From NCBI RefSeq assembly GCF_016801865.2, contig NC_068937.1:71269534-71333533 (forward strand): a stretch of 64,000 nucleotides of DNA, given 5' to 3'. Position numbers and translations under genes: made by a program. Numbering within the stretch: position 1 is the first letter of the stretch; each line of letters starts with the position of its first letter. This DNA is from Culex pipiens pallens. Its lineage: Eukaryota > Arthropoda > Insecta > Diptera > Culicidae. The notes under the pieces are model-generated. The model had not been told where the DNA came from. It was given only the letters and a program-made list of their open reading frames with translations, and did no database searches. Shown here one piece after another: positions 54,421-64,000 of the stretch.

Positions 54421-54510
54421 GGGCTTTTGTTAATTGGATTGCGGTTAACCGCGGTAAATTTTCTTGAAATACTTCATGCGACGCGCGGGTGTCGCATGAC
54501 ACATTTCAGA
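54421..54510 (+). repeat. Left member of a distant inverted pair
   Basis: GGGCTTTTGTTAATTGGATT, ACCGCGGTAA and TGAAATACTTCAT occur in this order. They occur in the same order on the opposite strand at 61363-61290. The pair brackets 6.9 kb that includes the NMD3 and RNB pseudogenes. Whether these are ends of one element or two separate insertions is unresolved. Confidence 0.55.
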
Positions 54511-54817
54511 ATATTTCAAATGAAACATTTCTCTGCTGAAATTCCACCAAAACATTGACCAGGCTCACCACACAAAAAGCTAGGTGCAGCAGCTCACCAA
54601 AGCGGTAGATTTTGATTTTTGACAGTTGTTTGTTTGTTTTTTTTTTCGTAAATTCAAAGTCGGTGTTTAACGAGTGCATCAAAGTTAATGATTTTATTCA
54701 AAAATGTGTTTTTTTAAACTGCTCCCGCCTTCTGACGAAGAACAAACTCGAAGCGAAGGTAGGTGCTGGGAAACGATTTAAAGCAGAAATGTTAATATGG
54801 GAATGTTTTTCTTTCAG

Positions 54818-55848
54818 TTTGTGCTGCGATTGCGAAACTCCGATCAAGCTGAATCCGTCGAATATGTGCCGTGGCTTGCCTGCTGACGCACGTGGACATT
54901 ACGGCGAACATTCCGATTGATTGTGCTCTTCTGCCGGAACTGCGAGCGTTACCTGAATCCGCCGAGCGAGTGGGTCCAGTGCAGTCTGGAGTCGAAGAAA
55001 CTTCTGTCGGTTTGTCTTAAGCGGTTGAAAGGGTTGGCTAGGCCATGGACAGCTGTCATGCCGGTCAAGGTGACCAACTCCAAGAAGCTGATTTCGCACG
55101 ACATTCACAGCAATTCGTACAATTACAAGTATTCGTACGCGCTAGACGTGGTTCCTATTTCCAAAGGAAGTCTCGTCTTTTTGGGAAAGAAGCTGCACAA
55201 GACCCTGGGGTACATCTCGCCGATCACCAAGGAAGCCAACGCGATTCACCTGATTGATCCTTCTGGAAGAGTCCCTTCGAGAAGATTTGCAACCCCAAGC
55301 AAATGGTGGTTTCTGATGGACGTGGAGATTGTCCGAGACAACGTAAAGAAAAAGTTCCCCCGTTTGTTTCGTGAAAGGGTCCGAACTGGGCATCAACGAG
55401 AACACGATGCACACCCGGTCCAACCTGGGTCACCTCCTCAAAGTGGGCGATTCCGTGCTCGGGCCGAGGCCAACATCATCAACGCCAACTTTGAGAAGCT
55501 CAAGTAAGACGCGATTCTGGAGCTGCTGCTGGTCAAGAAATACTACGACAAATCCCTGCGCAAACAGTCCCGCAACTGGAACGCAAACCTCACCGAGGTG
55601 GGCGCGCTGGACACGGACATCGAGGCGGACTACAACGAGTTCCTCGAGGAGAATCCGGAAATGCGATAGAACATCAACATCTTCAAGGACGCCGCCAGGC
55701 AGCAGTCTATGCCGGTGGACGTCAACGATATGGCCGACCCCTCGGTGCCGCGCATCAACCTGGAGGAGTTGCTCGACGATATGGTGCTGGACGATGTCAA
55801 GATGAGTGACGCTTTAAAAAAACAAATATTTGCTTTTGTTACAAAATA
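54818..55848 (+). pseudogene. NMD3 pseudogene (60S ribosome export adapter)
   Basis: After an intron (GTAGGT...TTTCAG, 54761-54817) the plus strand reads LCCDCETPIKLNPSNMC, then FCRNCERYLNPPSEWVQCSL and ESKKLLSVCLKRLKGL. These are the paired-cysteine zinc-binding N-terminus of NMD3. It then jumps to NSKKLISHDIHSNSYNYKYS, ALDVVPISKGSLVFL and AIHLIDPSG. Later pieces are NTMHTRSNLGHLLKVGDSVL, KKYYDKSLRKQSRNW, EEADYNEFLEENPEMR-like and INLEELLDDMVLDD. About 140 residues between the zinc region and the OB-like domain are missing, and shifts (near 54905, 55265, 55370) and stops (55505, 55666) break it. NMD3 links the 60S subunit to CRM1. The retained intron shows a DNA-level copy. Confidence 0.9.
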
Positions 55849-55935
55849 AATTATACCATTTATTGAGAAACAAACAAAAAAATCCATCAATAGGGCCACG
55901 GCGCAAACTCCGCTAGCAGCTGCGGTAAAGCTCCA

Positions 55936-56020
55936 TTACAGCAGCGGCAGCATAGCCATCTTCTGCAGGATGTCACTTGCCAGGTTGGGCCTGGAGAAAC
56001 CCATGAGCCGCCGGCGGCCC
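55936..56020 (-). CDS. Candidate terminal exon of an unidentified gene
   Basis: An acceptor GTTTCAG at 56021-56027 precedes 27 codons, GRRRLMGFSRPNLASDIL then QKMAMLPLL, ending with TAA. The splice site, the lack of stops and the short 3' end resemble a genuine last exon. The upstream intron would have to cross the satellite at 56580-57180. No partner exon was found, so it may be a relic. Confidence 0.3.
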
Positions 56021-56039
56021 TGAAACGTGTTAAGCGTTT

Positions 56040-56579
56040 CTAGATCGAAAAAAAAACTCGCCCAATGGGTTCAGTTGGTACTAGTAACCAGTCAGTTTAA
56101 TTCGAATTTTAAAACGTGTTCTGTTTTGGTTTTTGTTTTCTGTTTCTCGTTTCTTGCTTCCTGTTCTTAATTTTCTTGTTGTCATTTTATTTAAACGAAA
56201 AAAGAATAATACAGAAAACTTTTGGATTAGTACCGTTGATCAGTTGTGGGTTCAGAATTTAATCCAAGTGGGTTTTCTGATTTTCTTCGCAAAAAAAAAA
56301 ATAAAATACTAGCAGTAATTGTAACACTTTAAATATCGTTGCTTTGAAAACAAATTAAAATAAAATAGAAAAATCGCAAAATTTTCGAATCCGAAAATTT
56401 AAAATGTCAAAATCTAGGGATTTTGTACTCGATAATCCTCGCAAAAATTTTACTTCGTAAAATCGAAGCACGAAATTACTCTTTTATTTTCTTCTGAAAG
56501 TTTCTCTAAACTAAAATATGGCTTTCTCCTAACTAAATAATTATACGAACTAAGAAAATGACAAAAAGTGTTATATTGA
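56040..56579. other. AT-rich stretch before satellite
   Basis: No coding texture; T-rich then A-rich sequence grading into the 8-bp satellite. Confidence 0.45.
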
Positions 56580-57178
56580 AGAACTTAAAAATTTAAGAAT
56601 TTAAGAATTTAAAAATTTAAGAATTTAAGAATTTAAGAATTTAAGAATTTAAGAATTAAAGAATTAAAGAATTAAAGAATTAAAGAATTAAAGAATTAAA
56701 GAATTAAAGAATTAAAGAATTAAAGAATTAAAGAATTTAAGAATTTAAGAATTAAAGAATTAAAGAATTTAAGAATTTAAGAATTTAAGAATTTAAGAAT
56801 TTAAGAATTAAAGAATTAAAGAATTAAAGAATTAAAGAATTTAAGAATTTAAGAATTTAAGAATTTAGGAATTTAAAAATTTAAGAATTTAAGAATTTAA
56901 GAATTCAAGAATTTAAGAATTTAAGAATTTAAGAATTTAAGAATTTAAGAATTTAAGAATTTAAGAATTTAAGAATTTAAGAATTTAAGAATTTAAGAAT
57001 TTAAGAATTTAAGAATTTAAGAATTTAAGAATTTAAGAATTTAAGAATTTAAGAATTTAAGAATTTAAGAATTTAAGAATTTAAGAATTTAAGAATTTAA
57101 GAATTTAAAAATTTAAGAATTTAAGAATTTAAGAATTTAAGAATTGAGGAATTGAAGAATTTGAGAATTTAAGAATTT
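56580..57178 (+). repeat. 8-bp satellite, second locus (AAGAATTT / AAGAATTA)
   Basis: About 600 bp of the same 8-mer satellite as 2043-11789, with an internal block where the unit is AAGAATTA (56654-56740 and 56750-56840). It is a smaller, separate array in forward orientation. Confidence 0.95.
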
Positions 57179-57355
57179 CGATTTTTTTGACCTGAATTTT
57201 AAAAATTTTGATAAAAAAAACTATTAAAATATAAAAAAAAATTCGAATTTTTGAATTTTGAATGATGGAGCATTAATTTCGAATGTTCTGATCATTTTAT
57301 TTTTCGCCAAGAATGTTTAAATTTAGAAAAATATTTCTTCGGGTAAATCCCATCT

Positions 57356-58388
57356 AAAATTCAAAGGCAAATTGAATATTTTTTTTTTTTTTTGGGAGGG
57401 TGGTCCAGCCGCACATCGTTGATGTTGAAACCTCTAAACTGGGCCCTCGTCCTGTCACGTCCGTCAGTAGTCTTGTCGTGCATTACAACTAGAATCAGAT
57501 CTGCCAATGAATTAGTACACTTCGACCAAATAAACACTGACGCTGTATGGATCTGACTCTAGAATAAATGCACAGTTGTGTGTTATTCATAAGTCCAACT
57601 TATTCAATTATTCATTTAAGTCCAAATATTCATTTGCTAACTACTTTGGATTGAAAATCTAAACTTTATTCTAAAATCCTCTAAACCTAATGTTCAAAAC
57701 TAAACGTTCCTTTATCTGTTGCAGTACTACTTCTATAAAAAAACAATAAAAATTTGTCAACTGATATACAAATAGGATAGAAATCGCGATTTTAAAAAGA
57801 AATGACCATTTACGTCAAAAGATCCGTAGTTCCTCGATTCGCAACAATGGTCAATACAACCATAATCCGAAAACCGTTAGTTCAACAGATCAACGAATTT
57901 TGTCCGATATCATTACATTATTGATTGATCGAGACTCTATGGACAATTTGACATAAAAGAATGCCAATCAATCAATGTTTATTGACAGTATTACTCTAAC
58001 TTAACAATTGCAACTAAATTTATCATCAAATAGATTTGGAAAGCATACAGATTTACTTTAAATGCTAATGCTAAGAAACAAATCAATTGTACTATCCTGA
58101 AGTCCCTCCTAAATCCCACATTGTGATAGTGAAAAAGTCACAGAAGCAGCGGTGTCTTGTGCAATTGTGATATTTTCACTATCGGAGAACTACTTAGTTC
58201 ACGAAGACAGCTTATCGGTCAACGCTTAAGCCCTGGGGCTACGCCAAAGCGAGTTCTCGTAGCATGAAGTGGTGTCCATAGTGCTTTTAAAAAAGAATGT
58301 ATACCCAAATTTTAACTAATGCACTAGGATCAAATCATGCCCCTTGACTTTACAAGGCCCAGGGAAAATTCAAAGGCAAATTGAATAT
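57356..58388 (-). mobile_element. Retroposed insert of 985 bp with 24-bp target duplication
   Basis: The 24-bp direct repeat starting AAAATTCAAAGGCAA flanks the insert at 57356-57379 and 58365-58388. Just inside the left copy is a run of about 14 T (poly-A on the minus strand), followed by GGGAGGGTGGTCCAGCC. This is the signature of target-primed insertion, with the copy in minus orientation (5' end at 58364). No open frame or pol III boxes are recognisable. It may be the 3' part of a non-LTR element or a copied cellular transcript. Confidence 0.85.
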
Positions 58389-59480
58389 ATAACTATAACT
58401 ATAAAATTAAAAATAAATAAGGTAAAAAAACATTACTCAAAACTCAAAAGAAATTACATATTCAGAGCCGGATATATTCAGAAATGAGTTAAGTGTAGTA
58501 ATAATTTTATTTAAGAAATTATCATCCATACATTTAAAAAATAATCTTTTATATCATCTTAATTTTTCGACGGTTCGTATTAAGAAAATACAAACAAACA
58601 TTTTCAGAAAAAAATCTATTAAAAAGAAATTGAAATTGCACTCAATTGAAAAAAAAGCAAATTCTCTTAATTCTTGATAATATTTTTCTTAATAACTTGA
58701 AAGTAATTCTATCTATTTATCTATTTATTTATCAAAATTGTCATCCGCGCGAAATCCGCGCCTGAGCAAAATTAGTCAGCAAATCCGCGCGATCCGCGCC
58801 GTCCGTAACAACCCTGGATGCATATATGTAACAATAAATAAATCTGAATAAATTTAGTTTAAGAAATCATATAACAAGAGAAGGTAAGTATTTTGTAAAA
58901 TAAAAGTTGCTCAAAATATCCTCCTATGTGGGTCAAGATGTGGGCAGTAGCAGTAGAAGGTTTTTTCATTTTCACTATTTTGAAAAATTGCGTTTGAAAA
59001 AATATAAGCTATTGAAAGAATCAATCATGCAAAATTGTCGCTTTGGTGGTATGAAAGCCCTCGAAAAATGTTAGTCAAATAGAAACCAATTGCCGGGTTT
59101 TGGTAAAATAGTAGTTTATGCAACAAGTTGCAAAAAGAGGATTTTTTCAGCACAAGTCGTACATTTATCCAACGAGGTTCAACAAATCGTTTAAATCAAA
59201 AAAAAATGTTGAAAAGTGTTACTTTTCGAAACAAGTGCTGAAAAGTTCAATATTTCAGCACCCATTTCAGTGCTGAAAAGTAGAATTTTTCAGCATTTAT
59301 TTTGAAAAGTGTTGCTATTCGATTCTGTTATTTTTGGTACAGAAATGTAGGCTATTTCGTCGTTCAAGAATGACAGGAAAAGTAAGTAGTTTCACGACGG
59401 AATTGCAAAAAAGCATATTAAACAATTTTTGTTCACAATCTTATAACGTGTACATTTACATATAAATAGTTCATAATTGT
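58389..59480. other. AT-rich stretch, no gene
   Basis: Repetitive CCGCGC words at 58745-58800 (AAATCCGCGC, GATCCGCGCC) stand out in otherwise AT-rich DNA. Nothing else is supported. Confidence 0.45.
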
Positions 59481-59820
59481 GGTTCCGGAATAACAGGCTT
59501 GTTTGATGCGGAAGCATGTAAGATCTCATCCGGTTACTCGTTGTGGGATCGGCTCTCCGCCAGGACCGGTATCAGCATCTTTAGCATGTATGATGCTCGG
59601 CATCGCACCCAGCACGAGGATCGTCCGATGCGAATTTGGTGTTCGTTCTGGTGCCAGCATTCGTTAAGTCAAGTGACAATCCGCTGGAGACTACCTGGCA
59701 CCGATTACGTTCAATTCACTGACGTCCCGTCACTACGCATGTGAAGAATCTTGTTCCAATTAGCCGGAATCTGCAGTTTGGCCTGGAGCTTTTTGTGTAG
59801 TGTCAATTATACAGTTTTTT
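59480..59820 (-). pseudogene. Weak exon-like segment
   Basis: The minus strand reads KLQAKLQIPANWNKILHMRS then a stop, and later SSGLSLDLTNAGTRTNTKF in another frame. Some protein-like texture, no recognisable family. It lies just downstream of the RNB-type pseudogene on the same strand. Confidence 0.2.
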
Positions 59821-59874
59821 TCAATAATCTGCTGGATGTGTCCTTTTGCGCGCCAAACTCCAGCAGCAGATCTG

Positions 59875-60057
59875 CTGCGCAGATCCCCCCTGCTCCGTGA
59901 TTTCCGCCAGCACTCACGCATTCCTTAAATTGCTGAAAGACACAAAATATGGGAAATAGTTGGAAAGAACCTTTTTGGAATGAGAATCCACGGCCACAAA
60001 CCTCAAATTGTTCCGGAACATCCACACGGTGTCTCGCACTGGTGCTGATTCTAATAG
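59875..60057 (-). repeat. Second copy of the first exon-intron of the RNB-type pseudogene
   Basis: Nearly the same sequence as 60704-60885: APVRDTVWMFRNNLR, an intron starting GTTTGTGG and ending CTTTCAG, then QFKECVSAGG. A local direct duplication about 830 bp apart, with roughly 10 % visible differences. Confidence 0.9.
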
Positions 60058-60061
60058 CCTA

Positions 60062-60885
60062 GAAACTGGAAGGAATCATCTTCGTCGATTCTTTTTTACT
60101 TCCGAAATCCGCCGCTCGCGCTTCTACCGACGATTCCTTGCCCTGCATCTGCGCTAGTGGCGGCGGCACGCTCGTCACCTTGACCACCTCCTTCACTAGC
60201 TGCACAGTGACGCGCACCTTGGAAAACAGCCGCAGCTCGGCGGGCCCGATCTTGCGGTACTTGGGCAGCAGCATGCAGTGCCGGAACGGTTTGGTGTCCT
60301 CGGTCAGCTTTAAGTCCGCCACCTTGGCGAGTTGCTGAAATAGTGGAGCGTAAAGGGGGGTTGGTTTGAAGGAGGTTGGTGGCGCTTACCTTGTAGCTAA
60401 CTTTGCAGACGTGCCCGGTGGTGATCAGCACCAGCTCGAGCAGATGCTGGCCAATGTCCGAGACGGCGGCAGTCGTTTCGATGCTCTTGGCCTTCCTGAG
60501 GTAGTTTTTGAAGTAGAGCAGCGAGCTGGAATCGCCGGCCAGTTTGGCCGTTGCAGAAGTTGGCGAGCTGGCTGAGTTCGTCGGGGGTTCGTGCGGGTGG
60601 TTCGGCGAGGTCGAGGGCCGCCGTGAGGACGCGGTGGACGAGACAGTCGGCGTACTTTCCTCAATTAAAATCCACCAGCACCACTTGTTGAATTTCCTCC
60701 TGCTGCGCAGATTCCCCCTGCTCCGTGATTTCCGCCAGCACTTACGCATTCATTAAATTGCTGAAAGACACAAAACATGGGAAATAGTGGGAAAAAACCT
60801 TTTTGGAATGAGAAACCACGGCCACAAACCTCAAATTATTCCTGAGCATCCACACGCTGTCTCGCACTGGTGCTGGCTTTAATCG
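60062..60885 (-). pseudogene. RNB-family exoribonuclease-like (DIS3/DIS3L2-type) C-terminal pseudogene
   Basis: Exons on the minus strand: to 60830, 60760-60390 and 60334 onward, with introns of 69 and 55 bp and normal splice sites. The reading is AEITEQGESAQQEEIQQVVL, KYADCLVHRVLTAALDLAEP, PDELSQLANFCN, a shift, LLYFKNYLRKAKSIETTAAV, LELVLITTGHVCKVSYKQLA, then LRLFSKVRVTVQLVKEVVKV. The .YAD.LVHRLL.AA. block, a CN pair about 25 residues later and a final S1-like region follow the end of the RNB domain in DIS3-type 3'-5' exoribonucleases. An in-frame stop precedes GKYAD and at least one frameshift occurs near 60550. The family call is from motif memory and moderately sure. Confidence 0.5.
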
Positions 60886-61289
60886 CCGATCTTTTTTTTC
60901 TTTCGAAATCCGCCGAAAAGGAACAGCTTGAAATGTTCCGAAAACTCTCTTACAGCAGGAACAACTCGACGATTTCATCGATTCCACTTTGCAACCAACT
61001 TTTTCCACTTTGCAATCAACTTTCTGCAACCCCGAGAATAGGTCCAACAAAAATATTTCAATAAATCAAATTACACTATTTTGAAAAAAATGAACGCGCA
61101 AGATGAAGAAATTGAAATACATTTGTTTTGATATAAAACTGACAGTTGTCAATCTGACATTTCTGGGATACGTTCACTGAGTTCTATTTGTCAAACTGAC
61201 GTTTTTGGAAAGCGTTCAAAAGGTGCTGCAACAACGGTAGCACTGAACGCACCCACCGCGTGACAACACATGCTACACGAAAATGTATC

Positions 61290-61363
61290 TGGAAATGTCA
61301 AAATGAAGTATTTCACTTACCGCGGTAGACACCGGTGGATAATAATCAAATTAACAAAAGCCC
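61290..61363 (-). repeat. Right member of a distant inverted pair
   Basis: On the minus strand GGGCTTTTGTTAATTTGATT, ACCGCGGTAA and TGAAATACTTCAT mirror the block at 54421-54510. Confidence 0.55.
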
Positions 61364-62890
61364 TCAAGTGTTTTGCGATTGATTTTTGAGTGCTTTGTAC
61401 AGCAGGGCCAGATCATGTGTAGAACACTTCGTTAAGCTGTGTAAGTTTTGCTCAGTGTAGTGTTTTGAAATTATTAGTGTATAAGAAATACTGCACTGAA
61501 AGAAAGGTACATGATAATATCACATGTTTTACACATGAATCTGCCCCATACTACTTGGCATGTGAATGTCACGTGAAAATCACTTGAAAAAAATCAATCG
61601 CACGAACTTGCAAATCTAAAAAAGTAAAACAGTTAATTCGAGTGAAAGTCAATGACTTTGGAATGATGTGAATGACCTTTTTGAGATGAGTTTGTAGTTG
61701 TATTTGGGATGGTTATCCTGTGTGATAAATTTCATGTGTTCTTGTGCAAGCAATTGTAGTTTAGTTTTCTGATATTTTTAAAAAGAAGTTTTGGTTGGAT
61801 CTTGCAAAACATTTATTGCACAATAAGTATTTTTTTTTAAATAAATTATAATCAAATATATTTTTAAAAAACTACAAGGACGTTGGCTTTGTTTTACTTT
61901 TTGTCACGTTATAAATTATTCGAAAACACGGTTTAATTTAAAAAAACAAAAACAAGTTTGGCGTCCGGCGGAAGTTTTTCGCCTAGAAGGTGAAGGGCGA
62001 GGAAGCTTCCGGAGCGCTTGTGGGTGGTATGTGCAGTGCGGGAAGTTCTTGGATTTGATTATTAACACAGCTTGATAGTGGGTCGCAGTTCCGGAGTGGA
62101 AGTCCCCAACGAATCGACTTTGATTTTTCGCGATTGATGGCAAGGGCACTGTGTTTAGAAAAAAACCATATCTCGTTTCAGCATTCGATATGATTTGCTG
62201 AAAGAAAAAACACGAAGGATATATAATATTTCTAAAAATCGAATAATTCATTAATTTATTATTACAAAAGTTTATTAGCGGCAAAAACATTCATTTTAAA
62301 AACCAAAAACAAAATGAATTTGTTCACAGAAATACTTCGTCGATTTGAGACTGTCGTGTTCATTCATCTTTCGCCAGAAAAAATTTTAAGAACACCGTTA
62401 AACTGGTATAATTTCAATTCAGTGTTTTTTCTTCGAAATTATGGGAAACGTAAATAGGTGCCCTGAAGTTGAAATTATGTGGAATTGAAAAGACACTTGC
62501 AATAAAATAATGAAAAAAGGAAAACGCTTGCATGTGATATACAAGAATATAACATCATGGAATGTTAAAAAAATGAGTAAAGTACAAGCATTTGAAAAAT
62601 TTGTGCGACTTTTTGGAGGAGCTTGTGGTTATATGCTACTTGGGTGGGCTTAGGTTCAGTTTTTTTCAGTGATTGGGTGGTTGTGTTGGGTGTGGGTGTG
62701 TGATAATGAGATGTGATTTATAAATATTTGTGGAAAATAAAGTTAACTAAAACCGCGGTTGATTTTGCTAGGATGCAATCTAGCAAAATTAAAAAACTAA
62801 TCTTTTTGACTAATATCATAGTGATACAACTTGTTTTTGACAGTTGAACTTCTATTCTATGCTAATATTATGCAAACAAAATTCTTATAA
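61364..62890. other. Gene-free AT-rich stretch
   Basis: 61364-61620 contains CAAGTGTTTTGCGATTGATTT and CACTTGAAAAAAATCAATCG words related to the MITE at 53170. The remainder has no coding texture. Confidence 0.45.
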
Positions 62891-62894
62891 ATTC

Positions 62895-63180
62895 TAGCAG
62901 GATTCTAACAGAAATTCTTGTCATTTCTTTCTAACAAAATTCTTACAGAATTCTAGCAGGAGGCCTGTCAGAATAGTTCTAGCAAGATTCTAGCAGGATT
63001 CCCGGTTCCCGGTCACGAAAAATTCTGACTGAGTTTGTTCTGCTAGAATTCTGCTAGAATGATTCTAGCAGGCCTGCCAGAATAATGTAAGAATTTTGCC
63101 GGAATGTTCTGACAGGGCGAAATCTGCCAGAATTCTGTAAGAATTTTAATAGAACGCTCTGACAGAGCAAAACCGGTCGA
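62895..63180. mobile_element. TTCTAGCAG repeat family, copy 3 (two facing parts)
   Basis: AATTCTAGCAGGATTCTAACAG at the left faces GTTCTGCTAGAATTCTGC at the right around a CCCGGTTCCCGGTCACG centre. The element is roughly palindromic and the TTCTAGCAG word is iterated. It is the longest copy of the family in the window. Confidence 0.7.
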
Positions 63181-63280
63181 AAATTACGTCATTTCCGCTG
63201 AACCGCTTTGTCATTTCCACACACCCATCTTGCAAGCGAACGTTTCGCACACGTTTTAATTTGTCTTCCAATCGAAGAAG

Positions 63281-63460
63281 ATGTCGTTCCTTCCACCATC
63301 CGTAGTTTGGTAAGAATTTTCTAAATATTTGTGATTTCAAATTGCCTTACTTAATTCACAGGAACTGGAAAAAATCCAGAACTCTTGTGAAAAAACGACG
63401 ATGCCAGCTCGGTGGCCAAGAACGCATCGCATAGAAGCCAAAATCGTCTGTTTTATAAAA
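63281..63460 (+). CDS. Two-exon unit, paralogue of 52614
   Basis: ATG at 63281 (MSFLPPSVV), GTAAG donor at 63311, acceptor AATTCACAG near 63360, then ELEKIQNSCEKTTMPARWP followed by a frame that soon closes. The shared upstream sequence with 52480-52665 and the conserved position of ATG and donor indicate a duplicated 5' end of a gene or element of unknown identity. Confidence 0.3.
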
Positions 63461-64000
63461 TCAACTGGAGTGAAGGGAATTCCCCCCCTGTGTGGGGCAC
63501 ACGCATGAGAGCGTGCCAGTCTATGTAGAGAGTGCCTATTGCACTCTCGCAGTGACAACAGGGAACTGCTCGATGACAGCGTGCGGCTGTCAGTCGGGCA
63601 GTCGCATCTCAGCAAGCGGACAAGCAAGATGCACGTCGCGGTCCGTGATCACTCCCACGTGGTGGGTGGTTTCCTGGAGGCAGTTTGCGGCTACACATTT
63701 TGGCGACCGTGGCAGATATTTTGCTTACTTTATTATAGCAAATCCTGCAGTTTTCACTTTGAAATCATCCAGGAAATCACCCACACTGCGGGTTTGTTCC
63801 AGTATTTTTGTTTGTTTGGGAAAGTTCCGTACGGATTGCGGTTGGTATTGTGCGTTGGTGATGAGAGTAGTAGTCGTTGAGAAATGAAACAGTGTTTGTA
63901 AAGAACACCTTTGGAGAAGATTTGACGCATGGAATAGTTTGTGGTATGTATGTGTGCGAGGTCAGGAGACCGAATTTCGGAAAGGAGGAGTGAAGATTGA
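63461..64000. other. Window end, no gene assigned
   Basis: 63470-63890 is open on both plus frames with moderate G/C but no recognisable protein family. It could be part of an LTR or UTR. Sequence continues beyond the window. Confidence 0.35.

Noticed and set aside
55371..55805. 144-codon plus-strand frame rich in Thr, Ser and Arg
   Set aside because: Out-of-frame reading of the NMD3 pseudogene tail. The correct frame gives KKYYDKSLRKQSRNW and INLEELLDDMV.

Overview
This is a eukaryotic, insect-type window, best read as heterochromatin-like or repeat-rich intergenic DNA from a culicine mosquito (probably Culex or a close relative). The signs are BEL/Pao, Jockey and Ty3/gypsy retroelement remains, tRNA-derived SINEs (one with two tRNA-like modules, like the Culex Twin family), many palindromic MITEs, introns of 55-75 bp, and broken exons of animal housekeeping genes. 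There is no bacterial gene organisation. Two 100-base N gaps (15444-15543, 39451-39550) mark scaffold joins. The species call is an inference.

Layout. 1-1300: exon-like scraps, including a proteasome alpha-5 fragment. 2043-16040: about 14 kb of an 8-bp satellite (AAGAATTT), which flips to the opposite orientation at 11789/11790 and then decays into related 8-mers. 16200-23500: broken host genes (RpL7, CCT2, proteasome alpha-5, a Cdt1-like segment), the last inside an inverted duplication with arms of about 1.5 kb. 23494-27200: a decayed BEL/Pao pol. 28690-29000: a Ty3/gypsy LTR end, primer-binding site and gag start. 30497-35751: a 5.25-kb element with TA-flanked inverted ends, holding nested elements, a 118-bp satellite array and a downstream module. 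37003-39415: a second copy of that satellite array plus module. 40060-42670: exon fragments of unidentified host genes. 43471-47849: a complete-length but frameshifted Jockey retrotransposon with a 12-bp target duplication. 48520-49035: part of another non-LTR reverse transcriptase. 49177-49524: a small cysteine-rich secreted-protein gene, the only candidate for an intact host gene. 50800-53400: a cluster of palindromic MITEs. 54818-55848: an NMD3 pseudogene. 56580-57180: a second block of the 8-bp satellite. 57380-58364: a retroposed insert with a 24-bp target duplication. 59875-60885: an RNB-exoribonuclease-like (DIS3/DIS3L2-type) pseudogene. 61000-64000: more MITEs and AT-rich DNA.

No pathway is encoded here. 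The common theme is capture and decay: parts of housekeeping genes, often with introns still present, lie beside or inside inverted repeats. They are therefore DNA-level duplications or captures rather than processed retrocopies. The most notable unexplained structure is the pair of 118-bp satellite arrays. Each is followed by the same module of about 750 bp containing three 28-nt hairpins whose stems differ by paired, compensating changes. That pattern suggests a structured transcript or DNA element. A satellite-piRNA locus is one testable idea.
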